64,000 nucleotides of DNA from Actinernus sp. WN-2022 (GCA_030867875.1 JAOWCC010000577.1:151334344-151398343); one strand, 5' to 3'; shown: positions 1 through 56,308, numbered from the stretch's first letter. Numbers and translations are program-made. Notes: a model not told the origin generated them from the sequence alone.

Positions 1-224
1 ATACTTGGCCTTTTCTAACAATCATTTCTGTCATAAGATTATTTCTCGTTGGCACTTTACCGAAAGGTATCTCTAGTTATTATAATAAACGGCTTCAATA
101 TCTGCACTTGGGTAGTTCGAATTCTTTTATTTTTCTGCAGTAATTTGTTCATGAACAAGAAGTGCCTTATACCCTTGCATAACAGTAGGTTACTACGTGT
201 ACGACCAGATGTGTACTAGCTTAC

Positions 225-44277
<44,053 letters not shown>

Positions 44278-44806
44278 CTACAAATTTAAAAAAATGTTAA
44301 AATATGTACTTTATGTATATAGCTGTAGATACTCCGACTTCGGTAATAACTGAATCTCATCCAATTCCTAACGTATTGGATGGTAAGCCCGAGTTCAGAC
44401 TGCGCGCTCTTGTTTATGTTATCATGTCAACAGGATAGAGCGTTTGGCTGGCGTTACCAAATGTGGTTACACTGAGTTAGAGAGAAATAACAAACCATTC
44501 ACACAACGGGAACTCGCTCTTTTATAGCTATAAATGGTTTTATATTTTTATATTCCAACCATGTTGTTATATTATCATGTATTTAACAATTTATAAATAG
44601 GACGTAGATTTTTAAAGGTTTGTCTTTACTAATGCCGTAGCTTGTAATTTTCTTTTGGCCGTAGGTGTCGTTCTACTAATTTAAAGCAACCTTTTTCATC
44701 CCAATTCGAGATAGAGGATTGTTTCACTTTATCTTTTAAGAGCTAGGTGATTATCTTTCGTTTATAAGATCTTTTGGCATTTACAAGTCCAAAGAATAGT
44801 GTAATA
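44278..44806. other. Upstream of the first visible SRCR exon
   Basis: No signal-peptide exon or further SRCR exon recognised. S1 needs a phase 1 exon 5' of it, so that exon lies further right, is too short to see, or is outside the window. Confidence 0.4.
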
Positions 44807-45052
44807 CCATATTCAAGAATTACCGCTGGATGCGATTACTGCAGACGCATTTGCTCGAAGTTAGTCTCAGTCCGATGTTAAATATTCACAAATGCCAACG
44901 AGAAGGTGCAGAAGTTCAAACTACAATACATAGAGTTGTGAATAACTATCTTGCCGCTGGTATTTATGAATATTTAACATCAGAATGAGACTAACGTTGA
45001 GTAACGGTTGAGTCATCGGCATCCAGCGGTAATTCTCGAATGCCGGAAACTG
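44807..45052. repeat. Inverted repeat with ATTACCGCTGGATGC arms
   Basis: CAAGAATTACCGCTGGATGC at about 44814 and its inverse at about 45020-45040. Inner arms TTAGTCTCA ... TTAAATATTCA also pair. Probably a MITE. Confidence 0.55.
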
Positions 45053-45409
45053 TACTATTGAGTAAAATTAGTAAAATTTAAAGTAACGTCATCAAAAATA
45101 TGGCAAACAGTACCGATAGAGATAAAATGTTTGCCTCATAACAATTAAAAAAATATATATATAAGCTCTTTCTCAACTTCAAGCCAGATATCAAATGTTA
45201 GCTGCACCTATAATATAATATGTATGTCAATTATAAATATTCACTGTAAATATCCATATTTATTCTGTAGTGTAATACCATATATCCAAACTTAGTTTGT
45301 AACAGCCATTTTTTTCTTCCTATTCTTCTCTCATTATAACTAACAGCCATACTTTTTAAAATCCTGTAAAGACACAATTAAGCCTAAGTTTTTTTAAAGC
45401 TACAAAGGT

Positions 45410-45775
45410 GGTCGCGTTAGCTTACGAGAGCTATTAATTACAGTGTTCGACTGAGAAATCAAACTGGAATTTAGCAAGTGGTCGCTTTGGAGGGGTGGTC
45501 GTTAACGAGAGGTATTAATTACAGTGTTTGACTGAGAAATCAAACGGGAATTTACCAAGTAGTCGCTTTTGAGGGGTGGTCGTTAACGAGAGGTATTAAT
45601 TACAGTGTTTGACTGAGAAATCAAACGGGAATTTACCAAGTAGTCGCTTACCAGAGGTGGTCGCTTACGAGAGGTACTAATTACAGTGTTTGGACTGAGA
45701 AATCAAACTGGAATTTGCCAAGTGGTCTAATACGAGAGGTGGTCGCATAAAGAGAGGTTCAGTGGTCGCCCAGAG
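45410..45775. repeat. 81-bp tandem repeat, about four copies
   Basis: The word CAGTGTT recurs at 45441, 45522, 45603 and 45684, a constant 81-bp step. Units contain GTGGTCGCTT, ACGAGAGGTATTAATTACAG and GAGAAATCAAAC. Copies 2 and 3 are nearly identical. Confidence 0.88.
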
Positions 45776-46159
45776 AGGCTCGACTGAAACTGTTGGACCG
45801 GTATCTTGCCGGCCACTTTGCTTCGTTTTCTTTTACATGTACCTCAATTCAAGACGCCATTCAATAAATCGGACAACCGCTTCGAACGCACTTCGGTGAT
45901 ATATGATTTCTTCTAGTATATGTAACCTGACCTACGAACGCATTTATCGTATATGCAGGAGTCGATCCACACGGCAGACTAAGCTCTGTAAATGGCAATA
46001 TTTCATGACAACTCTATGGGATGTTTTTTAGTCTTACATTTTCAAAGTAGATCTTGAATACAACTCGACAAAACCTACAGCGTGTCTTCTTGCGTTCCTA
46101 ATAAGTAACTATATCTGTTCCAATTTTAAGCGAATTTCAGCAAAGTTTTGCTTCATTAA

Positions 46160-47151
46160 CCCTTTGGAACCCAGACGCATTTGAGTCAATTGGTGAAACT
46201 CAACCCTCCCCCCTTAGTTCAAGTTTGGCTAGCCCGGGGTAGTTAAATACTGCTGACTTTTTAAACCAAGGGCTCAAACTTTCCCCATGATGCCATTCGG
46301 CAGAACTCTACGGACTCGTCGGCGGTAAGTATGCTTTCTTCTGTAGGATTTCCAACCAAATGTGCTCTAATTTTGTACAAATAAGCCACTGTAGGAGAGC
46401 TAGAGGACATCATTAAGTCTGATGATGGCTGAAAAGTACTTGGTTTGCTTTTAGTAGGCCTTGTGAGGGGTTTCACAGGATTTTTCTGTTGTGTTTCTTC
46501 TTTGAGACACAGGAAAAAATTATTCACTGAAACCCTTGAAATTCTGCAGTTGGTTGTCTTTTCCCCCTGCTCAACCTATTAGGATGTGTTTTTGTCACTT
46601 TAAAGCAACGGCTTGAGTCCAAATCACCGCTCCTGGTTGTAGGGGTAAAAGACTTATAAAAAAATCCTACAGGAGTCCCAGAGGGGGGGTTTCCCTTGTC
46701 GATTTTTGTCCATTACCCAGCATGCAATTGGAGGTGGGTGCAGGAAAACATGCAGCGTTAAGAACAGCGTGCTTCACAGTCGCTTTGTGTGTTTTGTGCC
46801 AAAAAAAACTGGTGGTTGGAGAGATTAAAGAAGGTACTGTAACAACTGAATGCTGATTTTGTGTTTGCTTTTGATTTCAAGTGCGAACGGGAAAGGTTTT
46901 TTGAGCCGATTTTCAGCTCCTCGAAATTCGTGAAAATCAAAGAAACAAGACAAGATCTCCAAAACAAATGACTTTTTCTCCAAAGTGGGGAGTCAACCGA
47001 GCGCTGGTTATAGCTCTGGCTTTTAAGTAATTCATCTGTTGAAGTAAAATCGCAACATCGTACTTCTAGCATGTCTAGATTTGATACAATATTTTTTTTC
47101 CAGTTACATGCTTCATATTGGCCGGTTTTGGCCGGGTTGGGTTCGAAAGGG
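46160..47151. mobile_element. piggyBac-like element (CCCTTT ends, TTAA target)
   Basis: TTAA at 46156-46159 and 47152-47155. Left end CCCTTTGGAACCCAG and right end, inverted, CCCTTTCGAACCCAACCC. A CCC-start with TTAA target is the piggyBac signature. Two minus-strand frames (46261-46527, 46758-47072) lie inside but show no recognisable transposase domain, so it is probably non-autonomous. Confidence 0.8.
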
Positions 47152-47189
47152 TTAATATGAGAGGAGGTTGATTTTCAAAGTCTTGACTT

Positions 47190-47430
47190 CGTGACAATTT
47201 TAATGGGATTAGCAGTATATGCAAATTGGTCTTTTTTGGTTTCAAAGCGTTTATTCCCTCTGCAAACACTGTCAAAAAAAATGTCATGCTTAACTTGGGA
47301 CCTTTATAAGGGAGGTAGATTGGATATTGCGAAAAAGGTCTCGTCTTTGGGGCCATCTAGTTTTTTTTCTCAAAGAAGATGAGTTGTGAAAATAAAATGA
47401 TAGTACACCTTGTTCCAAAGATTATGTGAC
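47190..47430 (+). repeat. Second copy of the 8.67-8.91 kb dispersed repeat
   Basis: GGGATTAGCAGTATATGCAA through CCTTGTTCCAAAGATTATG, colinear with 8675-8910. Starts about 35 bp from the piggyBac-like element. Confidence 0.6.
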
Positions 47431-47759
47431 TGCAGACCAAAAATATTTGCAGAAAACGTTTTTTTAAATGTTTTCCGGAAGATGGCGGGAGTCGAAGTGC
47501 CGATTGGTGAATATTTACCAAGACCCAGTAGCGACATGGTTAGGACCTCTCGACCAATCAGAACGCTGGAATCTCTATGAAATTATAACTAAAAATTAAT
47601 GTTACTAAATATTGCCATTGCCATTCACATTGCTTGGGCTGCCCTGTGGTCGATCGCGGTTGCGCAGTCAAAGATCGGGTCACGTGCTAGGATACCAGTT
47701 GGCGATGTATTCTTTTTAAAGCGTTTTATTGCTGAGAATCATTCTTCTGCCATTAATAA

Positions 47760-47909
47760 GGGTGCGTTCGATTGACCGTATTCCGGAATAAGAATACACA
47801 GAATGATCACTACAAATCGCTTGTGTATTGCAAAATGTGCCGGGACCAGTGATTTCCAGAGATTATTCCATCTATTCTTATTCCGGAATACGGTCAATCG
47901 AACGCGCCC
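47760..47909. mobile_element. PIF/Harbinger-like hairpin MITE
   Basis: 150 bp with ends GGGTGCGTTCGATTGACCGT and, inverted, GGGCGCGTTCGATTGACCGT. Flanked by TAA at 47757-47759 and 47910-47912, the target type of PIF/Harbinger elements. Confidence 0.78.
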
Positions 47910-47964
47910 TAAATCTTCCCCTAGGGTATTTGGTCCTTGCGTAGTTCATTACTTACATTTAACC

Positions 47965-48337
47965 GCCACCTGGTTAGCTCAGTGGTAAAGCGCCGGTCTG
48001 TTGTGCGGAGGGTCGACGGTTCAAACCCCGGCCGGACCGACACGCTGCCTTTGTGAAACAATTTCGTGTACGAGCTGCAAATGGTTAGACTCCTTCACGT
48101 CTTCTCGGATGTTATTGGTTACCCAAACAATAGCCTACCCCTAAAACAATACAAACCCTAACCCTAAAACAATGGGATTCTTTATCAGTGAAGTCCAATA
48201 GGATACGACCTACAGAACAGTGAAGTCTAACCGCTTCTCGGATAAGGACCTTAAAACGTAGGCCCACTCATCAATGGATGAAGAGCCAGAAGAGCCACCT
48301 CGTGGATATGCCACTCATTAATCCCATTATTTATATC

Positions 48338-48370
<33 letters not shown>

Positions 48371-48384
48371 TATTATTATTATTT
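47965..48384 (+). mobile_element. tRNA-derived SINE with (ATT)n tail
   Basis: A pol III A box (TAGCTCAGTGG, 47975-47985) and B box (GGTTCAAACCC, 48018-48028) are spaced as in a tRNA, but the T stem does not pair well, so this is a tRNA-like head and not a tRNA gene. A roughly 300-bp body follows, including CTTCTCGGATAAGGACCTTA and CCACCTCGTGGATATGCCAC, then an (ATT)n tail from about 48326. The tail type resembles that of the LINE in exon F11. Confidence 0.82.
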
Positions 48385-48529
48385 AATTCTTCTTCTTGTT
48401 TTTCGCTTGACGGCTCTTTTTTTTTGGCACTATCATTCACACACATCACTAGCTCACTGACCACCTAAACAATTGGCCTTTTGCAGGATATAATCACGTC
48501 GTTGTACTGGGTGCCAAAAATATATGTAG

Positions 48530-48665
48530 TGTTAGTAGCAAAACCTGTTTGTATTAAAATGCTATTATTTTCCACTTCCAATCGATTGTCGATCTTAATT
48601 TCTAAAACTGCATTTTTGAAGATTGTTTGCCATCCAGTAGTAAAGCCTTTCCCATGGGATCACGA
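48530..48665 (-). repeat. Dispersed repeat (CGACAATCGATTGGAAG), inverted copy
   Basis: Inverse of 12058-12200 and 61990-62105, with the words ACCTGTTTGTA, CCACTTCCAATCGATTGTCG and TTTGCCATCCAGTA. Confidence 0.6.
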
Positions 48666-48984
48666 ACTCAGTTCATTCATCTCTGAAGTGATATTTTCAT
48701 TTCTCTTCTGTGAATAGTTTAGCATCACAGAAACACAAGATTGTTAGGTTTAGCGGGCGTTGAGCAAATGCACGATATTGCATATCAAGAGTTAGGAGAA
48801 TAAAAAACCATACCCTATTTAAGGATCGGATATTATATTTAAGGGTGATAATACAGAATACGAGACCCTGAGGGCCTATATTTGCACTCAGTCCCCAGAG
48901 ATTCGAATGACAAGTGGAATGGAGGCCACGTAGGTGTACAGAACAAAAGAAGCTAACGAATAATCTATTGTTACACCAACATGG

Positions 48985-49673
48985 CGGCTATATGACGTAA
49001 AGTGCAAAGGGTTTATTGCAACATCATCACATGTACCTTGTTAATTTATAAGCTCGAGAAACTCAATCAACATTGTCTACGCTTTGTATTAAACAATTAT
49101 AACGATAGTTATGACAATTCACTTAGATTAATAGACCAACCTAGTCTTTTAAATCGAAGATATTGCGATACACTCATCTTAGTTTATAAAGCTTTGCATT
49201 CACAAGTTCCATCTTATATAACTAGTCTTTTCCAGAAGAGAACATCATCCTATAATTTACGTGGTCAGTCTACCTTGGCTATACCTAGAGTTAACAGTAC
49301 TAAATATGATCTTCACTCCTTTAGATATTCTGGTGCTAAGTTATGGAACTCACTTCCCGATTATATTCGTAATCTACCTTTAAACCAGTTTAAATCCACT
49401 ATCAGGTCTCTTAACTTTTCTAATGAATGTTGCTCCTTGTGTAGCACTTCAGGACTTTTTTTAATCTGTCCATTTCTCCCCTTCCCACCGACGTCACAAC
49501 TATTATATTAGCAATTGTACATAATTTATTAATTAGCTTATATTTTAATATTAATTTAGTTGTCTTATTTAATTTGTCTTTACTTATAATTGTTATTCTG
49601 TTTTCGGAGATATTAGCATGTATTTGCTATCTTAAATTCGAAGCAAAATAAAGGTTATTGTATTGTATTGTAA
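48985..49673 (+). mobile_element. 5'-truncated LINE, 3' end
   Basis: The open frame to 49511 matches the C-terminal tail of non-LTR reverse transcriptases: LEKLNQHCLRFVLNNYNDSY, QPSLLNRRYCDTLILVYKAL, TSSYNLRGQSTLAIPR, FRYSGAKLWNSLPDYIRN. The 3' untranslated part ends AATAAAGG and a (TATTG)n tail at 49655-49672. Different family from the one in exon F11. Confidence 0.88.
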
Positions 49674-49907
49674 TGTTTCTGCCGAGTGTTAGCTCAGTAA
49701 CCTAGTTTAGCTTCAGAGGATTCAACTGAGAAGAGAGCCAGGGTTGAAAAGTCACGTCTGTAAAAAAAATCCCTTGCATGCACGAAGATTCAGCTCGTTT
49801 CGTTTGGCCTCGTGCTCGTATTTCAAACATCCGGTCCTATGAGCGAGGTAGGTAACTAGTTCCTGTAAAAACTAGTGTTTGCCTGCGTCGGCGGGGAAGA
49901 TAAACAC

Positions 49908-51671
49908 TGGTATATAATCAAGTCGGGACTTGTTTCTGTATGTCGGTATTAGAGGGGAGAACATGAACGGGATTTGATATGCATAACTTTCTCAAAAATC
50001 CTTTTATCAGTGAAAGGACCTTCTGACAAGAACATCAGGGAAATTTCTCCCTTTATATTTTCAATAGTCAAGTTTTTTTCAAAACATCACTGATATCATA
50101 TCAATTCACCAGGGGCGGATTTAGGGGGGGGGGGGGGGGGGGGGGGTGGGGCTATCCGTTTATAGAGCCACCGGCGGTCACTCATAATTATATCCACAAT
50201 ATTACATTCTTGACATCATTCGTGTGGCGATTCGTTGCATTATCGTTCCCGTAATAAATGAGTCTTGTTTTGTCGAATAAAGCAGCTAAATCCCTAATGG
50301 ACTCTCAGTACTGGTATTATTCTACTGAGTACCGAAATCGAAGTTGACGTAGCCTGCGAAACAGGCCCTCAGTGTTATTTCAACGAAAAGGAAGTGGTAA
50401 ATTATTTGGCCGCGTGAAAATGAAAAAAAAAGGAGACTGGCACGAGACTCGCTCCGCTCACATCACAACGAACTCGCTTCGCTTGCAAGACCTACTATCT
50501 GGGGTCTCTTATCAAAGTGCCTGTTCTGCAGGCTAAAGTTGACCGCGTTAATTTCGGGAATCCCATATCCCCGAGTTTGCATTGGAATCTGCGATTGAAC
50601 GGGAATCAGTGCCGAGTCAGATCTTAATCGAACACGGCAGGGGCCTTCAAATTCCAAGTCTCAAAGGTACACCCCCGGGGGGTACTCTACTACTAAAGTT
50701 TGGGTAGATGGGTGCCGCTGAGACTCTCAAACCCTGACCCTGTTTAAGACACGAAATTTAGAAAATCCATACCCTGTATAATATTGCAGCCTAAATAGTA
50801 TGCCCCATAAAAGATAACCAGAATCACGTGGGCTCGTGACTCGTACTGTGGACGTACAATTCGAAGGCGAAAACTGTCAAGTTCCGGTAAAAGTGATAAA
50901 ATCGATACCCTAAAAATCCATATCAATAATTTTAAATGATGAATAGTGTATTCTTATTTTTATAACCCTGTTCAAGACGCTACATAGTGAAAATGTTTCC
51001 CATGTTCCTTGTTCAATTAAGACAACAGAAAACCATACCCTGTATGTCCAGCGGCACGTCCCCTCCTCCCCTCTCCCCTCTCCCCCCTGAGTGCTTGCAC
51101 CTCGCGATTATTCGAATTCAGCCAAACTACCAGCACAGACAGTACCGCAACATGCAGCACAGTAATGGTAAATGAAACGTACTATCATTATTAGGTAGAA
51201 AACTATATCATTGTAATTGTCCGTTTATTACCATTCTGGATATAATTTTATTTGCTTTATTATTCTATCATGAAAATATGCTTGTAACAATTTTAATATG
51301 TAACAATGAAGAGACTACAACTTAATTACGATCGTAAGCAAAAATAAATACCATGTACTAAGTTATACTGTTATTGTAAATAGCTGGTTCGGGCCTATCC
51401 GGACCTAAAAGGCACGGCAGTGACCCTGGGCTCGGTTTGATTGTGCCGGGCGGGCATATGCACGATTCAGTGATTTGCTGAAACGGAAGAGCATAGCCGT
51501 TCACAAAATAACACCGACCTGGTTGCTGGACCACTTCTTCCTCTACAGAAACTCATATAAAAAACTAAAAGGCTCTTTTCATGCGAGTATTTCGACTCAG
51601 ATCGAATTAAATCAGTTAAACATGAACGTTATTCTAGAGTATTTCTGCCCAATTTCAATATTTGGATTACC
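49908..51671. repeat. Direct duplication, copy 1 (partner 54454-56308)
   Basis: Starts CTGGTATATAATCAAGTCGG and ends ATATTTGGATTACC, both shared with copy 2. Contains a 24-base G run (50127-50150), the 186-bp TAGCCTGC element and a CCCCCGGGGGGTACTC segment. It keeps about 100 bp near 51220-51310 that copy 2 lacks. Confidence 0.88.
50350..50535. mobile_element. TAGCCTGC-ended MITE, 186 bp
   Basis: Ends TAGCCTGCGAAACAGGC and, inverted, TAGCCTGCAGAACAGGC. Flanks AAGTTGACG (50341-50349) and AAGTTGACC (50536-50544) form a 9-bp target duplication with one change. Confidence 0.83.
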
Positions 51672-52496
51672 TAAAGGGGAAGAAAAGAAAATCAACTTTA
51701 CTACTCTGTTTCGAGGTAGTTAGTATTGAGTATATTTTGCTTTATAACATCAAATATGTTCTCTCCCGCATGATTCGTGGACCACTGAACGTGAACCGAT
51801 AACTGCGCTCCGCCAGATGGCACTCATATTATTAACTGACCCCCTGCGAGCGTAGCGCGCTTGCTCGATCTCGTAAAGGAAAATATTTGAAAGATTATAC
51901 AAACAATAACATCGGTTCAAATTCAACATCAGTGCAATGTTTGTTGTGTTGAAACCGTTTGAAATAGGACGTTTGGATCAATATTATCGAGGTGGTGAGT
52001 TTTCAAAAATCACAAAATAAGAGAGCTCGGTGTGCTTTGGGGGGACGGCCATGCACCCATTCCATACTGAACTCTCTTATTTTTTGTGATATTCAAAAGC
52101 TTCCTATTCAGTTCTTATTTACTCAAAACATCTTCAAACTCGGTAAACATACTAATTTCGATGTAATCTCCCATGCGGTGGGTTTCATTTTAACTGAATA
52201 ATAAACAGTTTTGACTGATTAGATGAAATTTACACATGGTGCCAGTCCTTTATCACCTGCAATAACTATCTAGTGATATTTTAGAAGAGTTGACCGCCTA
52301 CTGCTCCGAAGAATCGTGCCCATGCAATCAAATCTTAATGGAACTTCGATATAAGATATCATAAGATAACTGACGTTTTGTTTTAAACTGGAATGCTTTA
52401 TTCCGGCTACCGGCACAAAACCATCAAAGAAGAGGTAGACACTGCCATCGGCAATGTCTCATTGTTAATCCTTGAACTGAACGCCGGTACAATTAA
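51672..52496. other. Between duplication copies, left part
   Basis: Contains AAAATATTTGA-type words at 51740-51900 related to the palindrome at 7.9 kb. No gene recognised; the ORF at 51992-52201 has no domain. Confidence 0.4.
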
Positions 52497-52822
52497 ACCC
52501 CGGGGGAGGGACTCCCATATAAAAGGGGTAGGGATGCTCGTCGGACATTTTCGATTTGATCCCTAAGAGGTACTAAACTGATGGGCGTGGCTCAAGCTTA
52601 TTTTGACCCCTAAAAGGTACCGATAAAAACATGCCAACATTTTAAACTTTCGATGCCCTTTATTACTATTGACACCCGACACCTAAAAGGTACCGCTTTA
52701 CATAGAAATGTCTGTGTTTGATCGTGGATACCCTACGTGGTACCAAACTCCTGATTTTGACCCCTAAAAGGGTACGACGAGCATCCATGTACCCCTCACA
52801 TAAGGGAGTCCCCCCCCCGGGA
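52497..52822. mobile_element. Inverted-repeat element with CCCCGGGGG ends
   Basis: Ends CCCGGGGGAGGGACTCCC and, inverted, CCCGGGGGGGGACTCCC, continuing inward with GGATGCTCGTCG and its inverse. Internal ACCCCTAAAAGGTACC-type words repeat. Related to the CCCCCGGGGGGTACTC segments at 50670 and 55213. Confidence 0.68.
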
Positions 52823-54453
52823 ATTTAACATTTTCAAGTCAAGAAAAACAAAAAGATTTTTCCGTGATTTGTTTTGCCTTGACTAGTCTGTTAATCATAA
52901 ACAAAATGTGTGTAAGCTTTTGTAGTAAGGGTGTTGTCAAATACGATTTCAGGTAGAGAAAATCACCATGTACTAAGTTATATCCCGTGACTATAAATAG
53001 GTGTATTGATCTTGTCATTGCTTGGTAGAACTGTGGTGACCCTCGGGGCGATGAGGAGATATTTGTACCATGCTATTTGCATGATTCGGTAATTCTTTCT
53101 TTTCATTTTGATAGATACGGCACAATATGTTCAATAGTTCAAGTGTTTAAGTGATACTATAATAATTATATGTGCTAGTGCATAAAATCTGACTACCTTG
53201 ATCTGACCACAATTTTATTATTACGGGCAAGTTGGAGCATATTTACCCCCTGGGGGGAGGGGGGTTCACGGACCTGGTTTTACGAGAAATAATAGCTCCA
53301 AAACCCAGATTACCAAGTTATTGTGAAAACGAATCTGGATTTTCTCCCTGTTAGATTATTCTCAATCCGGTCTACATAACCCGAAAATCGACATATTATT
53401 TTGAAAAACCCGGATCGGGAAATCAACATTAGGTTCAACCGCCGCACATATGTATTACGTCATAAACGTACTATATACACTATACTATCCCCCGGGATAG
53501 TTACCAGCAGATGGGACCCAGTTTAACTAAACCCTCATATGCCATGTGAAGACATGATCAAACTGAACTGTCAGTCTGTTATAGTAATTTACTACTTTTC
53601 CCGATATATTCCGTTTATCTAGCTAATATATTTTGTTTTAAGTCTCCGTAAACCTATCTAAATTTCTTGCACATAATAATGGGACCATTTGATAACGTTA
53701 AGAATTGTACTAAACAGATCTATTGCAAGCAGTCTCGCCTAATTTTTCTACGTTTGGAAATGGTTAGTATAGCTAGTACCGATTGCATGCACAGACTAAA
53801 AACAACTGAATTCATCATACGTACTAAGCGTACTAAACGGCTCACAGTTCGGCACCTAAAATATTGTAAGGAAATCTGATATCAGAAGGGCAATCTAGCC
53901 ATGTATAACTGCAACTTTAAGTCAGTAGGTTTAGGATGGAAAAAAAATGTATAATGGAGGAAACAGTGGTTTTATGAGGCTGAACTGTGCGGTTTATGAT
54001 TGGTTGAAAAGGTGCACGATAAAAGGTAATCGGCAAAAGCGATTTTTATGAGTGCTTTATGGGCCGTTAATAAAAGTGGCAACACACACACGATGCACTG
54101 AAATGCGAAATAAAATTACGAAGAGAGTTCGACTAACCTTGCAACTGTGTGAATGCTGGCAGAGAACAGCAGAGGAATATAATGGCAGCAAGTACTGTGG
54201 ATACGTTTTCATTATAAAACTTCTCCATGGCACGACTCGTGTAATGCCTTTTCTGCTGTTACCAGTTTAGGCGAGATAATCTCGCTTCTCTACCGCATTC
54301 CTCTTGCGGAAGGAGCTTTTATGGACAAACTGGCTCCCCCCCAGTCAAGCAACAGCCAATAAAACCTGCCTAGTAATCGAGATTTCCCTGAACATCTTCA
54401 CTCGGTGTATAATTTTCAACGTCCGCAACGTACCAGTAACGTGCCAGTGCCTG
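52823..54453. other. Between duplication copies, right part
   Basis: At 52965-53100 it resembles 51340-51480 (CATGTACTAAGTTATA, GTGACCC, GCATGATTC), so it holds a diverged fragment of the duplicated repeat. Short ORFs at 53667 and 54052 have no recognisable domain. Confidence 0.4.
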
Positions 54454-54892
54454 CTGGTATATAATCAAGTCGGGACTTGTTTCTGTATGTCCGTATTGGA
54501 GGGGAGAACATGAACGGGATTTGATATGCATAACTTTCTCAAAAATCCTTTTATCAATGAAAGGACCTTGTGACAAGAACATCAGGGAAATTTCTCCCTT
54601 TATATTTTCAATAGTCAAGTCTTTTTCAAAACATCATATCATATCAATTCACCAGGAGCGGGTTTAGGGTGGGTGTGGGGGGGGGGTGGGGCTATCCGTT
54701 TATAGAGCCACCGGCGGTCACTCATAATTATATCCACAATATTACATTCTTGACATCATTCGTGTGGCGATTCGTTGCATTACCGTTCCCGTAAGAATAA
54801 ATGAGTGTTGTTTTGTCGAATAAAGCAACTAAATCCCTAATGTACTCTCAGTACTGATATAGTTCTACTGAGCACCAAAAACGAAGTTGACG

Positions 54893-55078
54893 TAGCCTGC
54901 GAAACAGGCCCTCAGTGTTATTTCAACGAAAAGGAAGTGGTAAATTATTTGGCTGCGTGAAAATGAAAAAAAAAGGAGACTGGCACGAGACTCGCTCCGA
55001 TCACATCACAACGAACTCGCTTCGCTTGCAAGACCTACTATCTGGGGTCTCTTATCAAAGTGCCTGTTCTGCAGGCTA
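54893..55078. mobile_element. TAGCCTGC-ended MITE, duplicated copy
   Basis: Same 186-bp element and same flanks as 50350-50535, carried by the segment duplication. Confidence 0.83.
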
Positions 55079-55854
55079 AAGTTGACCGCGTTATGTTAAC
55101 TTCGGGAATCCCATATCCCCGAGTTTGGAATCTGCGATTGATCGAGAATCAGTGCCGAGTCAGATCTTAATCGAACACGGCAGGGGCCTTCAAATTCCAA
55201 GTCTCAAAGGTACACCCCCGGGGGGTACTCTACTAAAGTTTGGGTAGATGGGTGCCGCTGAGACTCTCAAACCCTGACCCTGTTTAAGACACAAAATTTA
55301 GAAAATCCATACCCTGTATAAGATAACCGGAATCACGTAGGCTCGTACCGTTGACGTACAATCCGAAGGCGAAAACTATCAAGTTCCGGTAAAAGTGATA
55401 AAATCAATACCCGAAAAATCCATATCAATATTTTTCAATGATGAATAGTGTATTCTTATTTTGATAACCCTGTTCAAGACGCTACATAGTGAAAATGTTT
55501 CCCATGTTCCTTGTTCAATTAAGACAAGAGAAAACCATACCCTGTATGTCGAGCGGCACGTCACCTCGCGATTATTCAAATTCAGCACAGACAGTACCGC
55601 AACATGCAGCACAGTAATGGTAAATGAAACGTACTATCATTATTAGGTAGAAAACTATATCATTGTAGAGACTACAACTTAATTACGATCGTAAGCAAAA
55701 ATAAATACCATGTACTAATAAGTTATACTGTTATTGTAAATAGCTGGTTCGGGCCTATCCGGACCTGAAAGGCACGGCAGTGACCCTGGGCTCGGTTTGA
55801 TTGTGCCGGGCGGGCATATGCACGATTCAGTTATTTGCTGAAACGGAAGAGCAT

Positions 55855-56171
55855 ACACGACTTTCATAATGGCCGCCTCCAGCCGCCTCCTAATTTGCAT
55901 AATTTGGAAGATAAATATGTAAGGCAAAACCAATGTTACTACATGAAAGATCACATTAAAACTAGTAATTGTTTTGAGTTTTAGAGGAATGTGGAAAATT
56001 GCTGTTGAGCTATGAGCATTTGTAATGCAGAAAAATATGAAAGCGAGGCTATAAAGGCCTCCGTAATACTCTTTCACATGGCAATGTTCATATTTTCTAT
56101 ACATGTGGATAAACTACCGAAACGGGAAATCACATATGCAAATTAGGAGGCGGCCATTATGAAAGTCGTGT
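55855..56171. mobile_element. Inverted-repeat MITE absent from duplication copy 1
   Basis: Ends ACACGACTTTCATAATGGCC and its inverse, 317 bp. Copy 1 reads GAGCATAGCCG at about 51490-51500 without it, so the target duplication is AT or ATA. It inserted after the segment duplication. Confidence 0.9.
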
Positions 56172-56308
56172 ATAGCCGTTCACAAAATAACACCGACCTG
56201 GTTGCTAGACCACTTAGTCCTCTACATCGAAGACAGAAACTCATATAAAAAACTAAAAGGCTCTTTTCATGCGAGTATTTCGACTCAGAATTAAATATTT
56301 GGATTACC

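Larger units (their letters stand above)
54454..56308. repeat. Direct duplication, copy 2 (partner 49908-51671)
   Basis: Colinear with copy 1 at high identity, with small deletions near 55320, 55562 and 55665, and one clean insertion (55855-56171). Confidence 0.88.

Noticed and set aside
45410..45775. CRISPR-like array
   Set aside because: The whole 81-bp unit repeats; there are no repeat and spacer parts.
47968..48041. tRNA gene
   Set aside because: A and B boxes are present, but the T stem has mismatches and a long non-tRNA body with an (ATT)n tail follows, so it is a SINE head.
55715..56104. 129-codon minus-strand ORF with hydrophobic segments
   Set aside because: Most of it lies inside the MITE at 55855-56171 and so cannot be a host signal-peptide exon.
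49908..56308. LTR retrotransposon with 1.8-kb LTRs
   Set aside because: No gag or pol in the 2.8-kb middle, no TG..CA ends and no target duplication seen.
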